Source: an uncultured Bacteroidales bacterium (GTDB lineage Bacteria > Bacteroidota > Bacteroidia > Bacteroidales > Muribaculaceae). Taken from it: a DNA stretch of 50,482 bases. Under the pieces are notes generated by a model. It had not been told where the DNA came from, searched no databases, and worked only from the letters and a program-made list of their open reading frames with translations. This document shows, in pieces, positions 25,320 through 35,033 of the stretch. Both the position numbers and the translations under genes were made by a program. The stretch's first letter is position 1. Every line of letters starts with the position of its first letter. The DNA lies in assembly GCA_949289215.1 (NCBI GenBank), contig CASENC010000013.1, positions 1 through 50,482 of the forward strand. The letters are read 5' to 3'.

Positions 25320-26678
25320 TTAGTTTGCTTTCTTGATTGTTCCCCACGGGTGCGCAGTATCGCAAGTTACCACCACGTTGCCGAAATAATCGGGTGTGAA
25401 CATGACGCACGCGCCGCTGGCCGATTCGAACCACCATTTGCCCTCGGCATCGCCACGGAACACACGGGTCCAGTCGGAATTAGTAAAGTAATACTGGTAC
25501 CCACTGGCCGAACTTTCATTGATGGCAGTAGAATATTCATAACGGTAATCGGCAACCTTGGTCATCGGTTCGGGAGTAAGTGCCCAGTCGGCACCAAATG
25601 AGAAGCCTGTACCACTCAAATACAAATCGCCGTTATAAGACCCTTCGGGTACTTCAAGTTCCCAAATACTGTAAGTGTGAGCTTGCAAGTCAATAAACAC
25701 GCCGTAATAACCGGCCTTCTCGATAGTCACAGGCACAACGTAACCGTTCTTGTTCATAAGCTTCGACGAAACATATGGCGACACACCGTAAAGGTCTCCG
25801 TCGAGGCTGCGTTCGGGTGTAAACAGTATCTTGGCATTGTCGGTTGCTGCATAGAACTTGCCTTGGTACTGGTACTGGGTGTCGGCTACAGGATCCATCC
25901 AGCGATAGTAGCCATCAACGTAATCTGACGGATTTTCGTTGGCATCTACCACATACATTCCAGGATAATTCTGTATGGGGTCTTCCTCCTCGGCAAACAT
26001 CACCACAAGTTCCACATTGTAAACAGCCTTGTTGCCTGCCGCATCTTCAAGAGTTATCGACACAGGCACATTGCCTATCGATGAAAACTCCACTATGCGT
26101 TCTACCTCGCCCGTCTTACCCGAAAGTTCTACAGTCTCGTTATACGACACCGACGGAATGGCGATAACTGCCGACTTAAGTTCACGGTCGTCGGCAACCG
26201 TCATCTGCAAATTCCAGGTAGCTTTCCCTGTCTCGGTATCAAAATCAACCGAAACCTGAGAATTCAGGGTCGAAGTCACTGTCGGAGCCTGTGTATCGGG
26301 CAAGAACGTGATAGGAATCTCGCGAACAGTGCTCATGCCGTTCTCGCACTGTGCCATTACAGTAAGCACCTGGTTGAATGTGGCATCCTCGGGCACTGCA
26401 AGGCGGTAATTATAATTGAACACATAATCGTCATACCCGCGGCGGTCATACACCTGATTGATATTCCATGCCTCACACACAAGTGAAACCTGTTCGATAC
26501 GCGACCCGTTTGACACCTGTCCGGTTACAAGCACCGTATCGCCGGGGAATGTTTCAATGCGCTCGGTCTCGACATAATTGCCAGGAGCCACATCGTCATA
26601 CTCGTCGTTGCAACTTGGCAGTGTCAACGAGGCGACAGCAAGCACGACCGAGGTTATAGCTATATTGAATTTTTTCAT
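25320..26678 (-). CDS. SusE/SusF-like surface glycan-binding lipoprotein
   Basis: A 452-residue lipoprotein (lipobox LPSC, Cys23, followed by NDEYDD, an acidic surface-export-like signal). The first part (about residues 35-230) looks like two Ig-like domains, and the second (about 240-452) like the tandem carbohydrate-binding units of SusE/SusF, with repeated segments such as GYYRWMD, GYYGVFIDLQAHTYSIWEL and a Trp-rich end. It probably captures galactan at the cell surface. It sits between GH53 and SusC with gaps of 13 and 20 nt. The arrangement recalls, from memory, the Bacteroides thetaiotaomicron galactan locus BT4667-4673. It has no catalytic motif. Confidence 0.85.
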   Translation of the reverse strand: MKKFNIAITSVVLAVASLTLPSCNDEYDDVAPGNYVETERIETFPGDTVLVTGQVSNGSRIEQVSLVCEAWNINQVYDRRGYDDYVFNYNYRLAVPEDATFNQVLTVMAQCENGMSTVREIPITFLPDTQAPTVTSTLNSQVSVDFDTETGKATWNLQMTVADDRELKSAVIAIPSVSYNETVELSGKTGEVERIVEFSSIGNVPVSITLEDAAGNKAVYNVELVVMFAEEEDPIQNYPGMYVVDANENPSDYVDGYYRWMDPVADTQYQYQGKFYAATDNAKILFTPERSLDGDLYGVSPYVSSKLMNKNGYVVPVTIEKAGYYGVFIDLQAHTYSIWELEVPEGSYNGDLYLSGTGFSFGADWALTPEPMTKVADYRYEYSTAINESSASGYQYYFTNSDWTRVFRGDAEGKWWFESASGACVMFTPDYFGNVVVTCDTAHPWGTIKKAN

Positions 26679-26691
26679 GACTCAATTTTTT

Positions 26692-28152
26692 TCAATTGTT
26701 ATACTTAATTGCATCGAGCACCGGCAAAGCCTCTCCATCAAACCCGAAGAGCGTGGTGTTGCTTACATAATTTTTCCCGCCAAGTATCCACCCAAGTCCG
26801 GGAACCTCGATGTAGATGGGATCCCAATAGATGTAGCCAAGTATGCGACCCGACTTCGCCTGCTTGATTGAGTTGCTAAGGTCGGCGATGAAATCACGTT
26901 GGCCAAGCTTTGAAAATTCCCCGTAAGGACCGTTGTTGGCAATCTGCCCGGGATAGCCGTCGGGAAGCGTGGCGTTCCACGCATAAGCAGTCTCCATGAA
27001 AAGCACATCCTTGCCGAAATCGGTTATCAGGCGGTCGCACATCGAGCAAAAGTCTGACGCATACATTTGAGTATAGAATGGATATTGCGATATGCCCATG
27101 ATGTCATAGTCAACCGAGTAGTCCTGCATTTCGCCGAAGAACCAACGAAGGTCGGTTTCGGCCTGTGTACCCTCGCTGCTTGCCGAGTGTATCACTATAC
27201 GGGCCTGTGGTGCAACTTCTCTCACGGCTCTTGCCCCGGCATTAAGCAAGTCGCACGTGGCTTGGATATTGGCAACCGCCCCGTCGGGATAAAGCAAACC
27301 GGCCTGTATCTCGTTGCCGATGGCCACATATTCGGGCGTGGTGCCTTGGGCAATCATCTGCTTGAGGAAATCGACAGTATAGTCATGCACGGCATCCTTC
27401 AATCCCTCGAAGTCAAGGCTGTCCCATTCGTGCGGCTTGTATTGATCCGCACCATTGGTCCAATAATCGGAATAATGGAACGTAAGCAATATCTGCATCC
27501 CTTTCTCCTTGGCCCGGCGGGCAAGGTCGAGAATGTCGGCCTCGTCCTGGTAGCCTGCCGGGAGAGTATTCGACGGATAGTAATCCTTGTTGCCCGGGTC
27601 GTTGTAAAGGCGCAGGCGCACAAGGTTGACACCGTTTTGCTTGAGTATTTCAAGGCAATCATCGGCTTGGCCTTCGGTGTTGTAATATACTCCGCCGTTA
27701 TCTTCCACATAGTTGAGCAACGACACATCGCCACCTTTTATGAGATTAAACGACTGTTGCGTGGAACTGAGCAATTGCAGGTTGCTGATTTCCACTTCTG
27801 CACCATTGTCAAGAGTGATTTGGCAAGTTCCGTCGGTCACTTGAATGCCTTTGACCACGTTTTTGCTCCATGTCGCCGAAGGCTTGACGGCTGTCATCTT
27901 GCCCGATGCCGAAACATAAGGCATAGCATCGGTTTGAGCCGAACGTGTATAAAATTCCAAGTCATAAGTTCCCGGTTCCAAACCTGTCACCGTCCACCCG
28001 GTTGACGCGGAACCTTGTGCGTCATCTATCGGCACTACTCGGGTATTGACTACCGGAGGTGCCTGGTACACTTCATCGTCGTTGCACGATGCCAAGTTAA
28101 ACATTGACAGCAGTGCCAACGAGACTGTTAAAGATTTCGTTATTCGTAACAT
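26692..28152 (-). CDS. GH53 endo-beta-1,4-galactanase lipoprotein
   Basis: A 486-residue lipoprotein (lipobox LASC, Cys23, then NDDE) likely anchored at the outer membrane. Residues 36-130 form an extra beta-sandwich-like domain. Residues 135-480 are a GH53 catalytic barrel: GGDVSLL, VRLRLYNDP, FHYSDYWTNGADQYKPHEW (225-243), acid/base Glu281 in IGNEI and nucleophile Glu387 in FMETAYAW. GH53 enzymes cut beta-1,4-galactan, the side chain of rhamnogalacturonan I, which defines the probable substrate of the whole locus. The signal-peptide region overlaps the end of the upstream DUF5107 gene by 56 nt in another frame. Confidence 0.93.
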   Translation of the reverse strand: MLRITKSLTVSLALLSMFNLASCNDDEVYQAPPVVNTRVVPIDDAQGSASTGWTVTGLEPGTYDLEFYTRSAQTDAMPYVSASGKMTAVKPSATWSKNVVKGIQVTDGTCQITLDNGAEVEISNLQLLSSTQQSFNLIKGGDVSLLNYVEDNGGVYYNTEGQADDCLEILKQNGVNLVRLRLYNDPGNKDYYPSNTLPAGYQDEADILDLARRAKEKGMQILLTFHYSDYWTNGADQYKPHEWDSLDFEGLKDAVHDYTVDFLKQMIAQGTTPEYVAIGNEIQAGLLYPDGAVANIQATCDLLNAGARAVREVAPQARIVIHSASSEGTQAETDLRWFFGEMQDYSVDYDIMGISQYPFYTQMYASDFCSMCDRLITDFGKDVLFMETAYAWNATLPDGYPGQIANNGPYGEFSKLGQRDFIADLSNSIKQAKSGRILGYIYWDPIYIEVPGLGWILGGKNYVSNTTLFGFDGEALPVLDAIKYNN

Positions 28153-31100
28153 TGGTTAAAGATTTAAAAGATTGTATTCCTTGATGGTTTATGTTCATTT
28201 TTTCGGCTTCGTCACGGTAACGGTCGGAATGAGCTTTGTCGCCAAGCCCCGCATACCCCAGTGCGAGCATATACAGGCAGTGTATGCGATTGGCCTCGTC
28301 GAGGCTGCCATCCCAAATTTGCAAATCGGGGAGCGATACTGCAAAGTAATCCATAACTACTTTCTCATACAAGTGTTGCTTACCATAATTGACAAGTCGG
28401 TTAAAATAGGCGCGTGCCTTCTTCTCATCACCAAGTGCACGGAATGCAAGGCCGGCATAATAAATTTTATCGGGTTTGGCATCGTTGTAATACATTGCTG
28501 CGGCAGGCTCGGTGGGACCAAGCGTTGCTTGCTCGAAGCAATAGCGAGCGCGATCCTCGGCACCCTTTGCCTTGTAGCAAATGCCGAGCAGGAAGTAGAA
28601 ATCATTTTCCTGTGCGCCATAGAGCTTGCCTTCGCCAAGGTTATGCGGATATACAAGGCACTCGTCGAGCAAACCTATAGCCTCATCATAACGCCCGTCG
28701 GCAATTGCGAGCTTTGCAAGTTCCACACGGGCAGTCTGGTACTGCATGGGCACTTTGCCTTCGCCGCCCTCCCATGGGTGGAACTGGTGCGCATCAAGTT
28801 TGCGACGTGCCTCGGCATAGTTCCCGGTTTGGTTTAGAAGTGTTATCTCTTCAAGCACAAGGTCGTCGCGCTGCCCTATCAGTTCGGGATAATTTTGTAG
28901 GAACGCCAACCGCTCGGCGTGCGGACGTTGCAATTTCTTGTAAAGTTGGTCGAGTTCCATCAGCACACGTGAATCAGTTTCATCAAGGAAGAAAGCACGT
29001 TCCATGCACTCAAGGGCTTTTTTCGAGTCGTTGCGCTTGTTATAGTAAACAAGTGCAAGGTTGCGCCAAGTGGTCGGGAACTTGGGGTTAAGCTCGGCCG
29101 CACGTTCCCAATAGTTTTGGGCAAGGTCATATTGACGCTTGTCATAGAACAAGTTGCCAAGGTAATGATTGGCATTGGCATCGTCCTGATTAACTTCAAG
29201 TGCGGCACGCAGTGCAAGTATTGCTTCCAGGCGGTTGGGGAACACAAAGTCGGGCGACATGGCGGCACCATTGTCCCATGCCTTCTTTGCTGCATCGGCA
29301 TCACCTGCCTGTTGCATGCACCAACCCAGGTAATAATAAGTCATCGGTGTAATGGCATCATTGTCTATGGCTACCTGCCACAACGATTCGGCCTCGCTCC
29401 ACAACCCTGCCGAGCAGAAATCAATTGCGATTTCATCATAATTATGTGCACTGCCGCGCATCAAAGAAACCAATTCGTCGAGTAAGGCACCATCTTGCTC
29501 GATTAGATATTCCACATACAGGCAACCATAATTAAACTTGTCGAACTTGAGCGACTCACGGCACAGAGCCACGGCCTCCTCGTCACGCCCCATGCGGTGC
29601 AATATTGCAGCCTTCAGTGCGCGCGCTTTTGCACTATGCCAGTTTCGTAACAGCGAACGGTCGGCTTCGTAAAGAGCATCGGCATAACGGCCTTGCATAC
29701 ACGAAATCTGGGAGCAGGCAAAGTATCCGGCATCCTGCCAAGCTCCGTTCCAAGTTGACTTGTAAAAACGGTTGTAAGCCTCATCGTAACGGCCTTGGTA
29801 CTTCAGGGCAAGGCCAAGGTTGTAGATTGGTTCGCCGTCATACGGGTTGGGATTGCGCTTTTGTATCAATTTTACGGCCTTTGCAAGGTATTCCTCGGCA
29901 AGGTCGAAACGTCCTTTGCGAATGTACCACAAGCCCATGGCATTGTTGCAACGCACATCGTTGGGATCGCGGCGCAAGCCTTCAAGATAATAATCGGTGG
30001 GATTATAAGTTGCATGGCGGTACTGCTCCAAATGCAAGCCGGTGAGATACAATTGTTCCACGGTCTTGATTTGGTCGGGCAACAAGGCTGCTTCGGCGGC
30101 ATCGGGTATAGGACGAATTTCATCAGGCTCGGTGTGCCAAGTGAGCACCGTGCGGCCATCCTTGACGAAATCAAGTGTCAACGAGCTGAACGGAGTGCCT
30201 TGCACATCAATGGTTTCTTCAAAAATCCTTTCAGGAGTAATCTCCACTTCACGGTTCATATACTCACGGCCATCATCCCCCGCAAGACGAATGATTACGT
30301 TTTGGCGCGAAGTGGCAAACACTTTCAATCGCACCTTTCCGCCATCTATCGGATCGATGTTCATCAACAAGTCTTTATTGGCATTCTTCACTACGCCAAG
30401 TTCGCGATACGGAAGGAAATATTGCGTGAATTCCTTTTCCTCGTATGGCATGAGCCATGTAAAATCAGGCTGATTCTCAGTGTAAACGCCGGCCATAAGC
30501 TCGATATACGGACCGTCATCATCGGTAAGGCAACGGTCCCATGCACGGCCGAAATCACCATTGCCCCAAGTCCACTGTTTCTTGCCCGGCGACACATGGT
30601 GAGATGCAACGTGCAGCATACCGGCCTCTGAATCGAATTCATATCCTCCTTCAAAGTCGTATTTGGAATTGACACCCATATACGAAGTAGGCACAAATAT
30701 GTTTTTATAATTGGCGATGTCAACGCCCGATGAATAATCCATCTTGTAATATGTTCCGGTGGCAATAGGGAACGAACTTACGGCACGTTTGCCATGATCA
30801 AACACGGCATTGATGTCGGGCGGGAACACCGAGCGGTAATAGTCATTGACAGCCACAGCCGGATTGGCCCACCACAAGAACGTTTGCGGCACGTCGGTGC
30901 GGTTGTAGAGCACCCCTTTTATTTCAAGGTAGGCGCAACCGGGACGCAAAGTGAAACCGGCCATCCCTTTTTGGTGGAACATTCGCTCCATTTCGCTCAC
31001 CCACACAGTCACCGAGCCGTCTTCATGCTCCTCGATGGTGCTATCGACAGGCATATAGGTCGATGGGCGGTGATGTTGCGGCCAGTTAAATTCTATACCG

Positions 31101-31432
31101 CCCGAAATCCACGGTCCGGCAAGGCCCACAAGTGCGGGTTTGATGACATGGTTGTAATACACAAAGTGGCGATTGCGGATTTTGTCGTATGCCATTTGCA
31201 CACGTCCACCCAATTCGGGCAGTACCATCACTTTTATATATTCATTCTCGATATAGATAGCGTGCCACTCACGGTCATGCTTCTCGTTGGCAATCGACTC
31301 GATTACGGGATAAGGGTAAACCACACCGCTTGAGCCTTGATATACACGTTTTTCGAGGAATATAGGGTTCTTTTCGGGTTTTCCAACTTCATATGTGGGA
31401 ATAACCACTGTTTCTCTCCAAGCTTTTACCAT
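28097..31432 (-). CDS. DUF5107-TPR protein
   Basis: A 1111-residue protein without a signal peptide, probably cytoplasmic. Residues 1-420 form a beta-rich domain of the DUF5107 type, resembling galactose-mutarotase/aldose-epimerase folds (NEYIKVMVLPELGGRVQMAYDK near residue 61, EFNWPQHHRP near 114). The rest contains many tetratricopeptide repeats (for example NAMGLWYIRKGRFDLAEEYL and NHYLGNLFYDKRQYDLAQNYW). Such proteins accompany PULs and sugar transporters in many bacteria; the biochemical role is unclear. It lies 28 nt after the symporter gene. The C-terminus beyond NHQG adds about 22 residues that overlap the GH53 signal peptide, possibly through loss of an earlier stop. Confidence 0.85.
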   Translation of the reverse strand: MVKAWRETVVIPTYEVGKPEKNPIFLEKRVYQGSSGVVYPYPVIESIANEKHDREWHAIYIENEYIKVMVLPELGGRVQMAYDKIRNRHFVYYNHVIKPALVGLAGPWISGGIEFNWPQHHRPSTYMPVDSTIEEHEDGSVTVWVSEMERMFHQKGMAGFTLRPGCAYLEIKGVLYNRTDVPQTFLWWANPAVAVNDYYRSVFPPDINAVFDHGKRAVSSFPIATGTYYKMDYSSGVDIANYKNIFVPTSYMGVNSKYDFEGGYEFDSEAGMLHVASHHVSPGKKQWTWGNGDFGRAWDRCLTDDDGPYIELMAGVYTENQPDFTWLMPYEEKEFTQYFLPYRELGVVKNANKDLLMNIDPIDGGKVRLKVFATSRQNVIIRLAGDDGREYMNREVEITPERIFEETIDVQGTPFSSLTLDFVKDGRTVLTWHTEPDEIRPIPDAAEAALLPDQIKTVEQLYLTGLHLEQYRHATYNPTDYYLEGLRRDPNDVRCNNAMGLWYIRKGRFDLAEEYLAKAVKLIQKRNPNPYDGEPIYNLGLALKYQGRYDEAYNRFYKSTWNGAWQDAGYFACSQISCMQGRYADALYEADRSLLRNWHSAKARALKAAILHRMGRDEEAVALCRESLKFDKFNYGCLYVEYLIEQDGALLDELVSLMRGSAHNYDEIAIDFCSAGLWSEAESLWQVAIDNDAITPMTYYYLGWCMQQAGDADAAKKAWDNGAAMSPDFVFPNRLEAILALRAALEVNQDDANANHYLGNLFYDKRQYDLAQNYWERAAELNPKFPTTWRNLALVYYNKRNDSKKALECMERAFFLDETDSRVLMELDQLYKKLQRPHAERLAFLQNYPELIGQRDDLVLEEITLLNQTGNYAEARRKLDAHQFHPWEGGEGKVPMQYQTARVELAKLAIADGRYDEAIGLLDECLVYPHNLGEGKLYGAQENDFYFLLGICYKAKGAEDRARYCFEQATLGPTEPAAAMYYNDAKPDKIYYAGLAFRALGDEKKARAYFNRLVNYGKQHLYEKVVMDYFAVSLPDLQIWDGSLDEANRIHCLYMLALGYAGLGDKAHSDRYRDEAEKMNINHQGIQSFKSLTNVTNNEIFNSLVGTAVNV

Positions 31433-31460
31433 TGTCTTATTTATGTTTTTAGGAATAATA

Positions 31461-32840
31461 TTATTTAATTAACTCTTTCTCAAGTTCTTCAAGGCTCTTC
31501 CCCTTTGTCTCGGGCAACCGGCAGGCAAAGAATACGAAGCCCATCGCACAAATAGCGGCATATATCCAGAATGTGCCATAGCTGCCAAGCGATGTGTTGA
31601 GCAACGGGAAGAAATAGGTGAGCGTAAATGAACCCACCCACAGGGCAAATGTGCAGGTTGCAACAGCTATGGCACGCACACGGTTGGGGAAAATCTCGGC
31701 AATCAGCACCCAGGTGACAGGCCCCAGCGTCATTGCATAGCAGGCAATGGCTGCCACCACAAGGATTATCATAAAGAAACCGGTAACCTGCATCTTGTAG
31801 CAAGTGCCAAGTATGGCATATATGATTGCCAATCCGCCTGCACCCATCAGCATCAGCTTTTTACGGCCAAGGCGATCGACTGTATAGATTGCGACAAATG
31901 TGAATATCACATTGGTTATGCCCGTAAGCACTATGTTAAATAGCATATCGCCAAGGTCATAACCAGCATTCGAGAAAATCTCCTGTGCATAATTAAATAT
32001 CACATTGGTTCCGCACCACTGCTGGAACACGGCTATAACCACGCCAAGCAACAGCACCATGCGGAACGGGCGGCTGAACAACATTTGCAACCCGCCTTGC
32101 TTTTCGGCCTTTTCATGGCCTTCCTTCACGGCGGCAAGTTCGGCACGGGCGTAGTTCTCGCCCCCTATATTTGAAAGCACTTTAATTGCACGGTTGGTAC
32201 GCTCCTTCATGGCCAACCAACGAGGACTTTCGGGAATGAAGCAGGCAAACAGCAAAAACACGGCGGCTGGGAAAGCTGCACTCCAGAACATCCATCGCCA
32301 CCCCATGAGCACATTCCACGAGTCGGCAGCCGGCAAGGTCGTGCCTTCGGGCATAGGTTCGGCAATCAGGAAGTTTACGACTTGCGCACCCAGAATACCT
32401 AATACTATTGTCAACTGGTTAAGCGAAACAAGTTTGCCACGAATGTGGCTCGGAGCAACCTCGGCAATATACATCGGCGACAATCCCGACGCTATACCTA
32501 TGGCGATGCCACCTATGAAGCGAACCACAAGGAACGCCTCGAAAGCGTTGAATGCGCCGGTACCGTAGGCCGACACAAGGAAGATAAATGCCGAGATAAT
32601 CAGCAACGGCTTGCGCCCGAGGCGGTCGGCCAATGCTCCCGACACCATTGCTCCAACAAGGCAGCCGGCAAGGGCTATACTCATGGCAAGGCCCTGTTGC
32701 GAGGGTGAATCGGCAATGCCGAAATACACTTCATAGAACGGTTTTGCCCCGCCTATCACCACCCAGTCATAGCCAAACAGCAGTCCGCCCATGGCCGAGA
32801 CAATGCAAATGAAATAAATGAATGTTTTATTGAAATCCAT
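31461..32840 (-). CDS. Sugar/H+ symporter, MFS sugar porter family
   Basis: A 459-residue inner-membrane carrier with twelve hydrophobic segments. Sugar-porter signatures are clear: GGLLFGYDWVVIGGAKPFYE at the first helix, DRLGRKPLL in the loop between helices 2 and 3, FIGGIAIGIASGLSPMYIAE in helices 3-4, PESPRWLA before the central loop, DRLGRKKLM in the second half, and PETKGKSLEELEKE at the end. It resembles XylE and AraE/GalP. In this operon it most likely brings galactose released in the periplasm into the cytoplasm. It is the first gene of the PUL transcript, with the AraC regulator divergent. Confidence 0.92.
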   Translation of the reverse strand: MDFNKTFIYFICIVSAMGGLLFGYDWVVIGGAKPFYEVYFGIADSPSQQGLAMSIALAGCLVGAMVSGALADRLGRKPLLIISAFIFLVSAYGTGAFNAFEAFLVVRFIGGIAIGIASGLSPMYIAEVAPSHIRGKLVSLNQLTIVLGILGAQVVNFLIAEPMPEGTTLPAADSWNVLMGWRWMFWSAAFPAAVFLLFACFIPESPRWLAMKERTNRAIKVLSNIGGENYARAELAAVKEGHEKAEKQGGLQMLFSRPFRMVLLLGVVIAVFQQWCGTNVIFNYAQEIFSNAGYDLGDMLFNIVLTGITNVIFTFVAIYTVDRLGRKKLMLMGAGGLAIIYAILGTCYKMQVTGFFMIILVVAAIACYAMTLGPVTWVLIAEIFPNRVRAIAVATCTFALWVGSFTLTYFFPLLNTSLGSYGTFWIYAAICAMGFVFFACRLPETKGKSLEELEKELIK

Positions 32841-33249
32841 TGGTTTATGTTAATTAAATTGGTTATATTCCGATAAACATCTGTTATCTTTTCATGTCGC
32901 AAAATTACATCTGGCTCCAACCCTAAAAAATGACAAAATCGCAAAAAATAATGGACAATCTTACCGCAAGCCTGTTTCAAGCACACAAGGCTTGTTCTAT
33001 TACATTTTTTAACTAACAAATAACTATAATCGATATTTTGCCGCATATTTACAAATATCTGACTTAATCAAACTAATTTTGCACTTATCATAATATTATT
33101 CAGTACCTCTAACAGGCTCAAAAATATTTAAAATGTATTTCATAATTACATAAAATCACAAAAACAATGGATTATATTACTTTTGTTTCTGACAAAATAA
33201 TTTATTCCAATTTTTTTCTATATATTCGCCGCACCAATGAATAACTGAA
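32841..33249. promoter_or_regulatory. Divergent control region between the PUL and araC
   Basis: A very AT-rich 409-bp gap without genes. On the minus strand a TAATTTTG -7 box lies at 32907-32900, 60 bp before the symporter start; no TTTG sits at standard spacing, which fits an activator-dependent promoter. On the plus strand TATATTCG (33221-33228) and TACTTTTG (33178-33185) are -7-like boxes before araC. A 7-bp dyad CAAGCCT/AGGCTTG (32967-32973 with 32988-32994) lies upstream of the symporter -7 box and is a candidate operator. Confidence 0.5.
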
Positions 33250-34137
33250 ATGAAGATAAAAGACGGATTTAAAGGTGAGCAGTCGATAGTGCTGCCCAAA
33301 GCTATCATAGACATGATTGAAGACGACCCACTTGCTTCATCGCTGTTTGTCACCGACATAGGCTATTACCCCAAGGCTCAACACCACTATCGCAGCCGGC
33401 AAGAACCTATCGACCAGTATGTATTTATATATTGTGTGGACGGAAAAGGATGGTTTGAAGTCAACGACCACCACTATGATGTAAAAGAAAACCAATATTT
33501 CATCCTTCCGGCAGGAGTGCCACACACTTATGCCGCCGACGCAACCACCCCTTGGACCATATATTGGATACACTTTCGCGGAGCACTCGCACGATATTAT
33601 GCCACAGGTTACACTTGTCCGGTGGATGTCAGCCCGAGCATGGTATCACGCATAAACACCCGTATCAACCTGTTTGAGGAAATATACAACACCCTGAAAT
33701 CGTCTTTTGCAATCGAGAATATCCGTTACGCAATGGCAACATTGCACCATTACCTGGCTTCGCTGAGATACATACAGCAGTACCGCAATGCCGACCCTAA
33801 ATCACAAAACGATGAAAACGACATCGTGAACGTGATTATTCACTTTTTCAACGAAAACCTTGAACATCGCCTGTCACTGAAGGAGATTGCCGAATTTTCA
33901 GGATTGTCGCCATCTCGGCTTTCTTCGGTATTCAAGGAGCGCACAGGCCACAGCCCATTGAATTACTTCAACTTCATGAAAATACGCCGCGCCTGCGAAC
34001 TGCTCGACAACACTAAGATGAAACTCAACCAAATCAGCCTGAAATTAGGCATCGATGACCAATATTACTTCTCTCGCCTGTTTTCCAAAATCATGGGAGT
34101 AAGCCCCAAATCATATCGCACCCGCACCAAAGCCTGA
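33250..34137 (+). CDS. AraC-family regulator of the galactan locus
   Basis: A 295-residue transcription factor. Residues 20-110 form an AraC-type cupin (HHYRSRQEPIDQYVFIYCVDG, FILPAGVPHTYAAD) that would sense a sugar, and the C-terminal 100 residues hold two helix-turn-helix motifs (LSLKEIAEFSGLSPSRLSSVFKERTG and the second unit ending in FSRLFSKIMGVSPKSYR). It is transcribed divergently from the symporter and PUL. Most Bacteroides galactan loci are controlled by hybrid two-component systems, so an AraC activator responding to a cytoplasmic sugar such as galactose would be a different logic; that is inference from gene order. Confidence 0.92.
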   Translation: MKIKDGFKGEQSIVLPKAIIDMIEDDPLASSLFVTDIGYYPKAQHHYRSRQEPIDQYVFIYCVDGKGWFEVNDHHYDVKENQYFILPAGVPHTYAADATTPWTIYWIHFRGALARYYATGYTCPVDVSPSMVSRINTRINLFEEIYNTLKSSFAIENIRYAMATLHHYLASLRYIQQYRNADPKSQNDENDIVNVIIHFFNENLEHRLSLKEIAEFSGLSPSRLSSVFKERTGHSPLNYFNFMKIRRACELLDNTKMKLNQISLKLGIDDQYYFSRLFSKIMGVSPKSYRTRTKA

Positions 34138-34490
34138 CAGCAGTGATGCAAAAAAATGTGCTACAGCCATCATTTTATATGCAGATTTGTGTACTTTACA
34201 AGCAAAATATGTGCATAAAAATGTGTGCATTTGCTGTTTTTTTGATGCAAAAAAAATGCATCACCCCATAGAACGACCTGTATTACAACAACTTAAACAC
34301 CGGAAAAACAAAACCGACAGAAAACCTCTGATGCTAAATGCAGCAACAGAACAATTTTAATCAATACCCCGGTGGCTTGATTTTCCCGAAACTATAAAAT
34401 GTGAATGACATCACACACAAGCCGCTATTGAAAATCATGGAAAAGTTGTATCTTTGCAAGTTACAATATGCAAGGATACAAATAACTACA
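34138..34490. other. Non-coding gap between araC and cvpA
   Basis: No gene seen. It contains two related A-tract dyads: TGATGCA followed by A6 and TG at about 34144-34157, and TGATGCA-A7-TGCATCA at 34243-34263. They follow the araC stop and may end its transcript or bind a protein. The promoter of cvpA-suf lies at the right end. Confidence 0.45.
34427..34456 (+). promoter_or_regulatory. Promoter of cvpA-sufBCDS
   Basis: ATTG at 34427-34430, an 18-nt spacer, then TATCTTTG at 34449-34456, an exact TAnnTTTG. Transcription would start near 34463, about 28 nt before the cvpA ATG at 34491. Confidence 0.6.
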
Positions 34491-35033
34491 ATGGGACTGT
34501 TAGACATTATAATACTCATCATCGCGGTTGCAGGATTGGTGCTTGGTTATACCAAGGGGTTTGTGAGGCAAATATCAACAATCTGCGGCTTGGCATTAGG
34601 CATCATTGCCTGCCACTTGTGGGGTGACTGGGCCGCACGGGTTCTCGTGGAAATAGTCCCCGAATCGGCAAGTTGGCCTTCACCGGAATACACCACCGCA
34701 ATTGTCGCCAACATTATATTGTTCCTGTTTATATTTCTGGGAATAAAATTGGCCGGTTCGATGTTCAAATCGGTATTGACCAAACTGCACCTGGGCGTAA
34801 TCGACAGCCTGGCAGGCTCACTGCTATGCGTATTCAAATACCTGTTGGTAACGAGCATAATACTTAATATTGCATATGTGATAGTTCCCGGCAACAGGCT
34901 AAGCACTTCGGCCAGCCTGCCGCAACGCATCACCATGAATATTGCCCCGGCACTGCTTGGCGTGGATACCCTTCCACATATGCTCAACAACCTGAACAGT
35001 TCCCTCGAAGAAAACAAAAATAACAATGGATAA
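34491..35033 (+). CDS. cvpA: CvpA family membrane protein
   Basis: A 180-residue inner-membrane protein with four hydrophobic segments; the N-terminus [10 protein letters not shown] and the [20 protein letters not shown] segment are typical of the CvpA/colicin V production family. The longer in-frame start at 34401 is rejected because the promoter lies inside it. CvpA-type proteins affect envelope integrity and colicin V secretion in enterobacteria; the role in Bacteroidetes is unknown. Its end overlaps sufB by 8 nt, so it is coupled to the iron-sulfur assembly operon. Confidence 0.88.
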   Translation: MGLLDIIILIIAVAGLVLGYTKGFVRQISTICGLALGIIACHLWGDWAARVLVEIVPESASWPSPEYTTAIVANIILFLFIFLGIKLAGSMFKSVLTKLHLGVIDSLAGSLLCVFKYLLVTSIILNIAYVIVPGNRLSTSASLPQRITMNIAPALLGVDTLPHMLNNLNSSLEENKNNNG

